Shown here in pieces: positions 11,856 through 23,010 of a stretch of 64,000 nucleotides of DNA. The stretch comes from Verpa conica (taxonomy: Eukaryota; Ascomycota; Pezizomycetes; Pezizales; Morchellaceae): contig JAUFSD010000020.1 of NCBI GenBank assembly GCA_033030425.1, positions 186,001-250,000 on the forward strand, in the 5' to 3' direction. The notes under the pieces were generated by a model that was not told the DNA's origin, made no database searches, and worked only from the letters and a program-made list of their open reading frames with translations. The translations under genes were made by a program, and so were the position numbers. The stretch's first letter is position 1, and each line of letters starts with the position of its first letter.

Positions 11856-12003
11856 GGAGGTCGAAACGGTTTGGCCCATTTAATGATTTGGACCGGACCA
11901 GGGCTCTCTTAGACGAACCCGACCTGTCTATAATATACTAATTGATAATCTGGTCTAGTCCGAGCCAGGCCAATCTTTAGACCGGCCCGAATCAAATCAA
12001 ACG
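11856..12003. repeat. Diverged hAT-like MITE (GGCCC-rich family A)
   Basis: It resembles the family at 21531 and 53058: an outer TTTGGCCCATTTAATGA block, inner GGACCGGACC-type blocks, a central TAATATACTAATTGATAAT, and a right block ACCGGCCCGAAT. The terminal CAGAGG/CCTCTG sequences and target duplication are no longer recognisable. Confidence 0.45.
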
Positions 12004-12221
12004 CTGCATCTCGGTATGGAGTTGGTTGCACACTCTCCCCGCTGGCCCTTATACCCACCCATGTATAATTTAGTATACTAATATATTACCCGTAGTGATT
12101 CTACATCACAATGAAGCAAGGATTACAAAAAACCACAAGTGTAGAAGAGTATACATCCCTACATCATCGGAGCCCCCTGGTCGGTATACCAACAAGTAGG
12201 GGTCAAAAGTACCAAAATCTC

Positions 12222-12386
12222 AGAACAATCATCTGGGATGCTTAGCCTTGTCGAAAGCGGTATCCCAAACCCTGGTGTCCGACTACGAGGTCGGACGTTC
12301 AACTCCAGTCACCAGCAGACGTATGTTGGTCTCGGGCCCGTCCGGGGGCTTGGGTACCCGGTAATCAACAGAACTGCTTTTGTTTT
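12222..12386 (+). mobile_element. tRNA-derived SINE, copy 3
   Basis: Very close to copy 1, including the shared head ACAATCATCTGGGATGCT, the hairpin GTCCGAC/GTCGGAC and the tail GGGTACCCGGTA followed by AACAGAACTGC and T-rich DNA. The B box has changed to GTTCAACTCC (12297-12306). Confidence 0.75.
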
Positions 12387-12895
12387 GTGCTGACACCCCT
12401 ACTTCGGGTAAATAATATTATTTTTTTATAATACTTTGATCGGTGAAGAGGGTGTTTTGTGTTGGAGCTATAGTCAATATCAATGGCCTGTGGTAAGTAT
12501 ATCATTATGGGTCACTCGCGATGTGAGTTTTTTCCTTTTTTATTAATTACGCGAGGCCGTGCGCTAAGGTAGACGCAAAAATAATATAAGTCTAATCATC
12601 TTTCGCCCTACTCTGGTTCGTATCTCTCTCTAAGGTCGGGAGTACTTAATTCATTCATTCATTTGTTGATATTAGTAGATGAATCATGACTGGTCACTCG
12701 TGCTAAAGTGCAGAGTACTGTGGTAATAACCTGCTGAATTGATTGTCTAAAAGAGATAGAGAGATCTATCGATATATGCTGCAAAAGAGAAAACCCTTAA
12801 CCCTCTTATGGTATGCCTTTTACCTTCGTCGACCAGGATCTATGCGGAAGGCCCGTATTAAGAACGCATTATCGCATGGGAATGGGTTTGATGAA

Positions 12896-12907
12896 TAACC
12901 CTAACCC
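12896..12907 (-). repeat. Short telomere-like motif
   Basis: TAACCCTAACCC, followed by ACGA. The same ACCCTAACCCAC context recurs at 36512 and, on the other strand, near 10125 and 39104. Confidence 0.6.
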
Positions 12908-15109
12908 ACGACTTGTTACAGAATTTATGCTTTTATGAATCCCGGCGCCCCATCCACCAAAAAGGTCCAACATACTTTAAAGATCTTTTAGCCGAATTGT
13001 TCACCTAACATTGTTAATCTATGGTACGCATAGCTATAAATAGATCCAACAGTACCTCGGTGCGGCCAGGTGTAGCCGGTAGGCCTCTATAAACTGGCTA
13101 CACTGGCTACACCCCTCTCGAAACAAAATTATTTGTATGGTGCCCGCATTCTTAAACGTGCCGCCAGGTCTGAGCCCATATTCAAATTCTCACAGAATGC
13201 TAAATCATTAATTAAGAGAAATGTAGCCTTGTATAGGGTTAAGTAAGCTCCATATTACGTTATTAAGCTTGGGAATCTGTGGTAGTTGCGGAGTAAAATT
13301 TCGATTTTCGCTGTAAAAAGTACAGGATTACGCCGTTCCTAGAGGTACCCAGTGCATGATAGGTCCTACACCTGCCAGTAACCAGTAGGGAGGTGTAGAC
13401 TAGAAGTGAAAATATATTGAGGTTGGATATTGATAGTATTTCAGGCTAATATACAAATAGTTGATCTGATATTATGTTTTTATTTTTTACATGGCACAGA
13501 TTGTGAAAGTTTGGTGTTCCACACCCGGTCTGGGCTAGCGGATGTAAGACAACATTTAACATATAAGTACCCGCATTTTCCTAATATATGAAAAGACCGT
13601 TTGGTACATGATACGGGAATCCCAGTCAGTATAAATGATCTTATATTATCTATAATAGGGAACAGTTCCAAATAGCTATCCCAAAACAACCACTGACCTG
13701 GATGGGTATCCCCAATATGGGTATCCTAATTTTCGAAATGTTTTCTATGACCTTTGGATAAATATGTACTTCGGCCCACATTTACGACCTTGGCGCCGTG
13801 TGGGGGCTGCAAGGGAGAGCTGTATATATCTTATCAATGAATCATACGTAATATACTAAAGCTATAGACCTAGTATTGATATCTCCGGTAGTTTCTAGAG
13901 GGGTTTAAGATATGCTTGGTGCTTTTTCATGGGCCTTCTGATCAGCCAACTATTCTTTGAGTTTGTCTCGAAGTTAGCACCAGAGAATACTGGTTTCTTT
14001 TGGGCGGGGACAAAGACTCTAGCGCAATAAGAGTAGTATTGACTCCTACATCGGCTACTTGGGCTTGCCCGGGGTCCCACCATTATGTGGACTGGGCCTG
14101 GCCGAACGCCTTTATCTGCCCGGGCTTGCTCATTGTAAGGCCTGATTTTACAGTAGCCTCAGCAGGGTTTCTTGTGGCACTTGCATGACTCTGGGGTAGG
14201 TTCCTATGGGTCTGTTGTTTGTACTGAGATAGTCTCAAGGCAGGATCTGAGAATTTCTCCGGCAAAACGAGGGGTAGGCGGTTTTGTTGTCTAGACTGTA
14301 TTATGTGCAAGATGTTCGTGGCCCAGTAGCAACTATCAAAAATCGAATTGATAGAAATCACTCGATTGAGGTAGCTGCATGGGGACATGTCATATCCATC
14401 AATGGCGGTGAGTCTTATACCCTAACTCACTGGAAGCATGTCGGTCGGCCGGGCCGGTCGGGAGGTCATCTCCTAATCCATTTCCTCAGTAAGGCAACCC
14501 TTGCGCATGCCGACACGATCATACGGCACCAGCTCCCACTTGCTCAACTTTGGGAGACTGCGCATTGTATGGGAACTAAGGAGGAGTAGGTATAGTATTT
14601 ATATAACGGACATAGTTCGCTTAATAGACGCACCCTCCAACTCTTTCATCTATTCCCACACTATCCACAAAGCTTTGTACTTCAGTCAGGATTGAGATAA
14701 AATTTGAAATAACGACTACTTATTAGCGACAAGGTACTTGAGAATTTGTATTCTCTTAATGGTTCCTGGTAATGTGCGTTCCGTGCTATAAAATATTGAA
14801 GGTCCGTTGTCCTATGCCATGTATAAGTCGCTAGTGTTACTAGCTTCCTCCATACACACCCGGGGCGGACATTGCAAGAAGAGGGCTCTACAGTAACTTC
14901 TAGAACGATAATTGGTAGATTGCTGGGGTTCTTTGGGATCCTGATATAGAAATATCTAGGAACTCAAAGTGTTCTGCTTGAGAGATACGTTCGCTGACGG
15001 AGGTGGCCTTGGTTTTTTATTAACTCGGTCTAGACACGTACACACTTAACCTGGGAGGAAGCAATGGCCCATCTACAATGTAAAGCCATTCCATTGCTAT
15101 TGTTTCCGG

Positions 15110-18100
15110 ATGCTGACAACCATTCTCCCAGACCGTGTTTTTCCAACATTCCTTCTCTTTCTTCTCTTCCCCCTACAGGTACTGGGCGCATGCGATGGAG
15201 GCATTGACTGTGCTATGCCCGGTAGCTGGGATGACTATGCCAGTAGTCTCGGCACCGACCTTGCCACTCTGCTTGCCCTTTTCGGCGAGCAGGTCACTAA
15301 ACAATTCATGAGTGAATCCACATCCTATCTGGGCGGTGTCCTCTTCTGCATCGCGCCCCCTGGTATCATCACCGGCATGATTGCATCTATCCGTGTTGCC
15401 GAGAGTCCGGGACTACGGGCACATATTGGAAGGTCTAAAGAGAGCCGTGGGGAGGTGGAGGCTGACCTGATGAGCTCAACGAGTGCAGTGTGAGCTTTGG
15501 AATGGGGAGGGTGTCGTGAGGGTACTCGGATGGCCCGTTCTGTTACGAATGGTGGGGGTAAAGAGTGACGGAAACAAGGACGAGATTTACAAGTTTCAGG
15601 ATGCGATTATTGAGGAGCTCTACCAGAAGAAGAGTTCTTCAGGCGGGAATATAGTGGAATCGCAGCGTAGTAGACAGGACCCGCCTGATCTCGCATTGAA
15701 TGTGGGCATGGTGATGCTACCACGTTGGTTGACATACATCTTCATCGGAATTGGCGTTGTGCTGCAGGGCGGAGTGCTCGTGTATGCCACGGTGGTGCAG
15801 TATGTTTTGAAGCTGTCTAGCGGTGACGAGCCGGTTAGTAGCTATAGGTTTCCACTCTTCGTCTCAGGGACTCTACTCCTCGCACTTGGGATGTTTCTTT
15901 GTGCGGAGGTCGTCGAAACTAACACCAATGAGCGCATCTGGGTCCCTACCGCGCCATCCACTACTGGTATCATCTGGCTGTAGCAAGGCGGGCAAACCGT
16001 TGGTGATCAGCGTATCGAATCTTTTGCACGCATAACTAAAGTGGATGAGATCACGACGTCGAATAAGTCCTCACAGAAAGACCGCACCTCTCTTGTGTTA
16101 ATTAGTGTTGGGTTTTTACTCGTTGGGTTTATAGCACAGTTTGTTGCGTTACGGGCAATGCATGCAACGGTGATACTAGCTCAGCTAGGAGTGGTAGTGA
16201 TCATGACGGTCATCAGATCGTGTGCGCATATTCAGAGAGATAGTAAAAACGACATTGCGCGTCTGGAGCAGGTTGAAGGGTATGAGTTAGATTGGCTGGC
16301 GAAGAATATGCATTCGTGTGTATCGTGGGAGATTGTGTTAGGGTCGGCAATGCTAAAAGTGGAGGAAGATGAGAGCTCCCAGTTGGTAGGTGTGTCAAAT
16401 GGTATATCGCCTAAGTCGCAAAGTATTCTTGCGAGAATGTCAAACAGAAGTCGGAAAGCGAAACCCCTGCCATCCAACCCGGCGGAACAAGGGGATCCTA
16501 TCAGTAGTACAGATCCCGCTGTGGCTGTGATGTAAGCACGAGTTCACCTAGCCCAGCTCTCTAAAGATTGGACCTTGCAGCTTCGTGGCCCAGTAACCAT
16601 ACTGGAAACCACCCTCGACTTGACTATGAACGAAGTCTACGGCACAATCACACTCAAAGACCGCTGGAAGAAAAGAGACTCTTTCCGGTGGTCTCTGCCG
16701 GTAAGGGTTAAGCTTAGCGACAATCTACAAAGGAGCTCTCCGTCGAGTTGGGAATGAGGCGTGATAGAGACCACAGTGGACAGTGGACACCCTGGGTATC
16801 GAATGAGTATGATCTTGAGGCGGTCATTTCCCTATGGGTATCGTCGCTTGTAGAAGGAAATATTGGTCCAGTGGTAAATATAACGTATCTAGGACTGGCT
16901 ACCCAGGAAGCAATCAACGACTACCGACTATGGGGCCACCGCCAGACGACCCCCGTCGAGTGTCAGGTATCCCCTACAGCTAGGTACTTTGGCTACGTCG
17001 ACGCCGTACTGCCGGTGAACGTGACCACAAAGCACCTATGCATCTCATCCACAAAGAAACTAGACCTCCTCTGCGCAAATCACATTTATACTGCCTTTAT
17101 GTTCACTATTGCGGCTGAGATGCAGAGAATCGGCGGTACTACGGAGCGCCGTGTTACAGAGACAGCGCTCGAAGGAAATCTCCCCGCATGGATGAGCTTC
17201 CGGCTCAATAACACGATAATGGCCACTCTTGCTGCAATATATTTTGAGAAAGGTCTAGGGACAAAAGAGGAAGGATATTTTCCGATTTTCCGGCGTTCAG
17301 AAGGGCGGGTATCATCCCGTCTGCGAAGGATGCGTGTCGGGAGCCAAGAGAAGCTGTCAAAGATTGCGAGTTAAGGGGAGAGTGGGTTCAGACGCTGGAA
17401 ATGGATGCCTGGCTAGTCGAAAATAAAGAGAGCACAGAGTTTGATGACAGAGAGGTGGCAGAGATGATGGCGGAGGCAGAACAGAGACTACTCAGGCTCA
17501 TTGTGAGCTTTGATCGTGCCGATGGCTCAGCAAAAAGCAGTGGGCAATGGGTAGGTTTCCCGGAAAGCATTTGGGATGCGGTTTTGTTGTTTACTCGAAC
17601 TCTAACCGCACCCAACTCCTACTCGCATACCCTCGCATGGTGCGTTATATGGATGTGTAAGAATATTACACAGTTCGCTCCCGGCACCGAAACCAGTAAA
17701 TTCTACAAAATGGGAGCGGAAACCCTCCAGACGATAGATCTAGAGTAGGAAAATCAACTCCAAATCATACTAGAATTCATTCACCAAGCGCTCGAGAACA
17801 ACTACGATACCGAAGCAGAGACCCTTGCGCTTTTGGTCTGGAATGCTACATCCTCAGGTACGGAGATGGGCTTAATAATGTTCTAGTCCATTCAGGGAAC
17901 GCTGCTTATTCAGGAACGTTCCTGGATAAACCGGTCCACCAGCGAACGGAATCATATACCGTATAAGGGGCAGTTTACCCAGGAACGCCCCAGTCCACTC
18001 AGGAATAATGCCAATTCACACAACAAGAACACATCTATATAAGTATATTTTGGACTTGGAAGATAGAGAATATAAAAAATAACTTATAAGGGCTTATTCC

Positions 18101-18706
18101 TCCATATGGACAATTTTAAGAGCGCTTTCCTGCTACCTGTAAATCTCTTCATAGATTTATATATGCAGTAGCCCCTCCTAGTAGGTATGACATATGAGTA
18201 AGAGCCCATGATATCCAGTTGATTATACTGATATAGGATAGTACTGGTATCTCTAAGATCATGTACCACTGCTCCTCCCATACATAGAATATGGGCGGTA
18301 GTAGTTTTTCCGGTATATGATTCCGTTCCCTGGTGGACCGGTCTATCCAGGAGCTTTCCTGCATAAGCAGCATTTCCCAATGGACTAGAACAATAACAAC
18401 AAACTACATGGTGTCACGAGCTCTGCTTTCACTTCGCCAAAGGCAGGGGCTTTTCATGGGCATCGAAGACGTCGATATATTGAAGACTCGGCATTGCACG
18501 ACAATGGGCATCATAATTCAATCACCGTGGATGACTTGAGAAGTACTTCGATCCCTGTGGATTTGCAGCTGATCCAGCTATACCGGACTCCCGTACAGTC
18601 TGCGGCGGATGCTGGACGTCTAGAAATTGTAGAGATTCTCCTATCCGCCGACGCATCAGCTCTTAATATCGCCCCGATCCACCCCCACGGCCGTACGGCC
18701 CTCTAG
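15110..18706 (+). pseudogene. Broken fungal membrane/ankyrin gene
   Basis: Consecutive open segments together form one protein of a large, poorly characterised fungal family that I recognise by sequence style: an N-terminal hydrophobic leader, then SWDDYASSLGTDL and EQVTKQFMSESTSYL, several transmembrane segments, a soluble region, and an ankyrin-type C-terminus (18590-18700, SAADAGRLEIVEILLSADAS). The frame is lost near 15485, 16745 and 17365. In-frame stops lie at 15981 (TAG), 16533 (TAA) and 17746 (TAG); the residues on either side of each stop continue the family pattern, and Gln codons would be natural ancestors. A MITE separates the main body from the ankyrin remnant. Some breaks could hide introns, but the number of lesions makes a pseudogene likely. 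Confidence 0.75.
17879..18392. mobile_element. Long-TIR MITE inserted in the membrane/ankyrin pseudogene
   Basis: A 514-bp element with inverted repeats of about 80 bp. Both ends read TGTTCTAGTCCATT inward, continue through GGGAA..GCTGCTTA, CCTGGATA and CCGGTCCACCAG, and end with GGAATCATATACCG. A 4-bp direct repeat, ATAA, flanks it (17875-17878 and 18393-18396). There is no transposase frame inside. Shorter relatives lie at 21274, 21836, 22897 and 34016. Confidence 0.85.
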
Positions 18707-19334
18707 GGAGCTGCAGGTAACGGGCACATCCACACCCACACCCGCACCCACACCATAGCCGGCTGCACTATAGGTCACATATAGGTACACGTTAATCGCT
18801 TTGTGCACTATACAACAAAACCTAGTATACTATAATCATTTTATCACATTATTTAGGAAACGAAAACTGCACCTACTATATCTTCATCATCTAGATTGGT
18901 ATCGGCTCTCACTACGAAGATAGACTATCATTGCAAACAATATTCAGATTTTGACATAATATATAACTCGACCGGCGAGAATCGTCCGGAGGGTCGAGTG
19001 ACCGAGGGTTGTGAATTAATCCTAGCACTCTTGATTACTTGAGATTCTAGACTTTGTAGTAGTAGAGTATGTTTTGAATGGCGATGTAGATGTTATAATT
19101 TCGCAACTCAATAGAGCATTTCTTTCCTCCCACCAACCCTCCTTACGCCCTTCTAATTCACAGCTTCAATCCTACTACCTGCGGTATGAACGGAATTATA
19201 AATAGAATTTCATACGCTAGTTGGTATTTGTTCCAGCGTTGAACCCGCTCTGGACTGGCAGGGAGTATTCCCGGTCATCCCATACGCTTTAGGGAGGTAA
19301 AAATAATTACATATATACAATAATACCCTGGATA
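18707..19334. other. Gene-free spacer with short CACCCA-rich tract
   Basis: It starts with a low-complexity (CACCCA/CACCCG)-like tract at 18727-18753 next to the ankyrin remnant. The rest is AT-rich and contains no gene I can support. Part of the 18750-18810 sequence resembles 54045-54110. Confidence 0.4.
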
Positions 19335-20213
19335 CTAATTGCCACAAATGAAATAGCGGCTTACCCTTCTTGTTAAGTATCTTGATCTCCGTGTGAACAT
19401 TGCCGGGTACCAGTTCCTAGAGTGGTTGTAGTCACGGTCCCATTTCTCTCTTAATATTAGACTCTTTAAAGTCTTCGTTGCGTAAATCTTTGTAAAATAA
19501 GGAACGATAGATGGATTAAGGCCTTCTTTTATATCTATCCCAAGCTCCAAGAAACGCTGAACTGCTAGAGCTCCTTCCTCCCCAGATCCTTGCGCCATTT
19601 GCGCAGCAACTAAAGTGTAATCCTCGATGTCACGAAACCACTCTAGCAACACATCCATCACTGCCACATGCCCAAATATCGCTGCATACTGAAGGGCACC
19701 TTCCGCCAGATTATCAGACTGGCTGGACCGAATACTGGGTCTATACTTTAATAGTAGTGTGACTGCCATGTGGTCTCCGGAAGCTGCCGCAATTATCATT
19801 GGAATCCAATGCCACTTCATAATAGCTTCAGTATCAGCCCCATTATCTAGAAGTAGCTTGACCATATCGTGATTTCCAAGGATAACCGCGGAGTGAAGTG
19901 CAGTCGCCCTATACCTGTCGGAGGTATTAACATTGGCCCCTAGTGCTAAGAGGTCAATGACTAGGTTTCTCCGATCGTTCGCCGCAGCCCAGTGGAGTAT
20001 GGTACGTCCATACAATCCAGTATAACTTTTCGTTCCTCGTTTTAGGAGCTGTTTGTAGAGGAGATGGTTGAGATACCGATTGGTCTGTACTAGGGAATTG
20101 AGGTCACAGAGATCTAGCCTTCTAGCCACTAGTAAGATGATCTCGGGTGGTAAATCCTGGAACCCTGGAATGGATATCTTCCGCGTAAGGGCTTTTCGTA
20201 GTTTCAGTACCAT
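19335..20213 (-). CDS. F-box and ankyrin-repeat protein
   Basis: A 292-residue intact frame with an ATG start. Residues 17-50 (GFQDLPPEIILLVARRLDL) form an F-box, which normally binds Skp1 in SCF ubiquitin ligases. Ankyrin repeats follow at about 69-98 (GRTILHWAAA), 102-131 (ATALHSAVILGNHDMVKLLL), 135-163 and 172-200. They would be the substrate-binding part. The C-terminal 90 residues are basic and have no clear repeat. The architecture is common in filamentous ascomycetes. The target protein cannot be guessed from the sequence. No operon-like neighbour; the nearest genes are several kb away. Confidence 0.82.
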   Translation of the reverse strand: MVLKLRKALTRKISIPGFQDLPPEIILLVARRLDLCDLNSLVQTNRYLNHLLYKQLLKRGTKSYTGLYGRTILHWAAANDRRNLVIDLLALGANVNTSDRYRATALHSAVILGNHDMVKLLLDNGADTEAIMKWHWIPMIIAAASGDHMAVTLLLKYRPSIRSSQSDNLAEGALQYAAIFGHVAVMDVLLEWFRDIEDYTLVAAQMAQGSGEEGALAVQRFLELGIDIKEGLNPSIVPYFTKIYATKTLKSLILREKWDRDYNHSRNWYPAMFTRRSRYLTRRVSRYFICGN

Positions 20214-21273
20214 CTGAAATTACCGGCGGGCAACTGGATTGTGTTTGTATTGTCCTCGGGGGCCCTCCAACCTATATGATATATAGCTGCTCGCTCTTTC
20301 ATGTGGGCGTCATCTAGACTCCTGTAGTAACTCCCCCCACCCAAGAGCTCACGTCATAACCTAACATATACTTTACAAGTAAACTAATGGTTTAGTACAG
20401 TTTGCTAGCTTAAAGATTACGTATCACTAGCTTGTTCCTATATGTATAGCTTCATTCATTGTCACTAAATAAATCCATCAACACACTTCCTTATTGAGAT
20501 TATTGTAGGTATATCAACAGAGATACCATTAACAAACGACTAGCGGCACTAATATACTAATAAAATGAATCTAAAATCGTCTTTAGGCTTGTGTTTTAAA
20601 CGGAACGGGATGTAAGATTGACTAATCGAACAGTAAATGGGCCCAAAAGCGGGAACAGAGGGCCAAAAACAGTCACTATCTGTAAGAGTGATCTATGCCA
20701 CTTGGTATAGGGCTAGAACTTTGATGACACACGGAGGTGCTTTAGAAATTATATTTAAATGAGTTGAGAGGACAGCCATCACCCTCTAGTACGGAGGGTT
20801 GAGCTACCACGATTTGTTTAATGGACTAGGGGTATCGTGGCTCAGCTGATTTTGACAGCTTTATGACTCGGGATGGTGTGGCACCCGCTAGCAAAAAACG
20901 CTAATCATTACTAGCCACATTGACATCTTTTCTTATGGAGGAAAGATGCAAGATATATAGATCATTCCTCTCTAAACTAGTTGTAATATTATCATTATCC
21001 CGTTTCATTTTTGATTGCTTTAGTCATCTCCCTAATTGGTTCTTTGATTGAAGGAACACAAGGAAGCCAGTAGTGAGTATATCATCTCTACTAGGGCATA
21101 TCCCCTAGCGTGTTATAGAATATGTAGCAAACGGTAGTGACTATTACTGGTTCTCAGGGCGAGTGTAATGCTAAGAATTATATTCAGCAAGCCACATAAA
21201 AGAAGTAACTGATAGAGCGGTGGGGGTAGCAACAGTTTAGTCCTGAATGGCCGCATTGAAAGCGGGATGTACA

Positions 21274-21403
21274 TGTTCTAGTCCATTTAGGGAACACTGC
21301 TCATCCAGGGACGTTCGCTGACAGACTGGTCCACTGGGGGACGTTCTTAAATGAACTATGCTGTTCCCTGGTGAACTGAGTTCCTGAATGGACTGGAGGA
21401 ACA
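21274..21403. repeat. Short copy of the TGTTCTAG long-TIR family
   Basis: Left end TGTTCTAGTCCATTTAGGGA; right end, reverse-complemented, TGTTCCTCCAGTCCATTCAG. The internal part is almost absent (130 bp in all). Sequence just right of it (about 21400-21450) resembles, in reverse, the flank of the copy at 34016. Confidence 0.6.
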
Positions 21404-21530
21404 GTCGTACTTTCACCACCAAGATATTGATTACCTCACTTAACTGAAGGAACTACCTCGCTTAAGAGAATGATTCTACAAAACCTAAACCAGTTATTCT
21501 GATAGGGAATGACATTATTCAGGATAATAA

Positions 21531-21682
21531 CAGAGGTTTAAATGGGCCGGCCCATTAATTAATTCGGGCCGGCCCAGCCACCTTATATGTGGCCCGGGCC
21601 AGCAATCACCATACTAAATTAATTATTGGGCCAGGCCGGGCCACCCTAATTTTGAGCCCGGGCCGGCCCATTTAAACCTCTG
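21531..21682. mobile_element. hAT-like MITE, GGCCC-rich family A
   Basis: A 152-bp element with near-perfect inverted ends CAGAGGTTTAAATGGGCC. It contains several GGGCCGGCCC blocks and a central TACTAAATTAATTATTG. The flanks are GATAATAA on the left and GATAACAA on the right, a 7/8 match to an 8-bp target duplication. Ends in CAGAGG/CCTCTG plus an 8-bp duplication are characteristic of the hAT superfamily. It is non-coding. Confidence 0.82.
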
Positions 21683-21835
21683 GATAACAATAGTGTACTG
21701 TAGATCAAGGGAAATTTATGGATAGTAGGTTAGTGTATTGGGGCCTAGTATTAGAGCTTTATGTTACTATAATCAGGATGGGATGGAGAATTGAGTGGCT
21801 AAAATCTAGGTAATGTTTGGCTGTCAAAATACCTC

Positions 21836-21905
21836 TGTTCCTGCAGTGGATAGTACATTCAGGAACGTTCCTGGATAAGCAGCGTTCCCTGAATGGATTA
21901 GAACA
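21836..21905. repeat. 70-bp remnant of the TGTTCTAG family
   Basis: TGTTCCTGCAGTGGATA opens the fragment and TGAATGGATTAGAACA closes it. Between them lie the family blocks CAGGAACGTTCCTGGATAA and GCAGCGTTCCCT. No internal region is left. Confidence 0.6.
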
Positions 21906-22896
21906 TATATCTTATTCTTGACTCCTCCCGGGGCTTGTACTTCTGTGTGCTATAGAATACGCTAGTGTGGAGGGCTAAGTGGCATCAGCAACGATGACAT
22001 GTGTTATCTACGAACAGTATAGATCATCACGAATGTCCGAGCCATATGTAATGAAAGTTATTTGCGGAACAACTTGTAGCAGCGGAGGTTGATTTCTATG
22101 CTAGACTTGTGTGGGCTTGGAGGAATGTTTGCATATTTTAAGTTTTATCATTTAGGTCGTCTAGAACCTTACTCTATACACTTGATATTTACTCAAGTCC
22201 GCCAACGAATGTGACAATGACCAGGTGGGACATTATGAACTCTGTATCCTCCTCTGCTTCTTCTGATGATTTCTGAAGCCTTCGGTGGCCACAGTACTCA
22301 AAAAATTGTTTCTCAACCGAGTCGAAGATGTCGGTGGCTTCATTGATAGTGTTAGTCAAGCGTTATATCATTGCCGTCTCCAGGGTCGCAGGAAGTATCG
22401 TCGGTGTGTACTGGACACACCTCCGGAAAGAGGTACTCTTTAGCCCTACTCTCACAAGCCGGTTCCCAAGATTGGTACAATGCGCTTCGTATCTGAAGAC
22501 AGAGTTCGATGCGAACTTTAACCACTTTTGTACTGGCGGTTGTGCTACCCCTACAACTGTCAACGAAAAGCCTATGTAGGCGATTACCTCTATAACTATC
22601 ATGATATGGCAGCTGCGTATTACGAGGAAATATGTATAGGTAACAATGATGTGAGTATCAGTAGATGGTACGTTACGTGACCATATATGAAGTCACTAGC
22701 TGATGCTACGTATGTCATGCGCCTCTAGTGAGTTTTGTAGACCACATATACCTCATTGCGATAATAGCCACGGTTGTGCCTTAGTATCACAAGGCAGATA
22801 CTAAGGGAAGGGAATAAAACCTAGCGCCGGGAAAGGTACTGATAGAAAAATCACCTTCAGGGTAGCACAAAACATGCGGATGGAATGATTTGTAAC

Positions 22897-23010
22897 TGTT
22901 TTAGTCCATTGGGGAACGCTGCTAATACAGGAACGTTCCCGGATACATCAGTACACCAGAAGATGTTCCTGAATGTAACAGCTGAACAGGGGACGGTATG
23001 ATATACCGTA
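22897..23010 (+). repeat. Left end of a TGTTCTAG-family MITE
   Basis: TGTTTTAGTCCATTGGGGAA followed by GCTGCTAATACAGGAACG and later GATATACCGTATAAG, as in the left half of the element at 17879. No right inverted repeat follows, so the copy is truncated. Confidence 0.55.

Larger units (their letters stand above)
9994..15109. other. Long gene-free stretch
   Basis: I find no supportable gene over about 5 kb. It holds the third SINE (12222-12386), a diverged GGCCC-rich MITE (about 11856-12003) and telomere-like dimers near 10125, 10907 and 12896. Short frames around 14000-14600 overlap on both strands and have no domain. Confidence 0.45.

Noticed and set aside
14284..14695. Overlapping 101- and 64-codon frames as a small gene.
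   Set aside because: No domain, competing frames on both strands and no intron or promoter signals.
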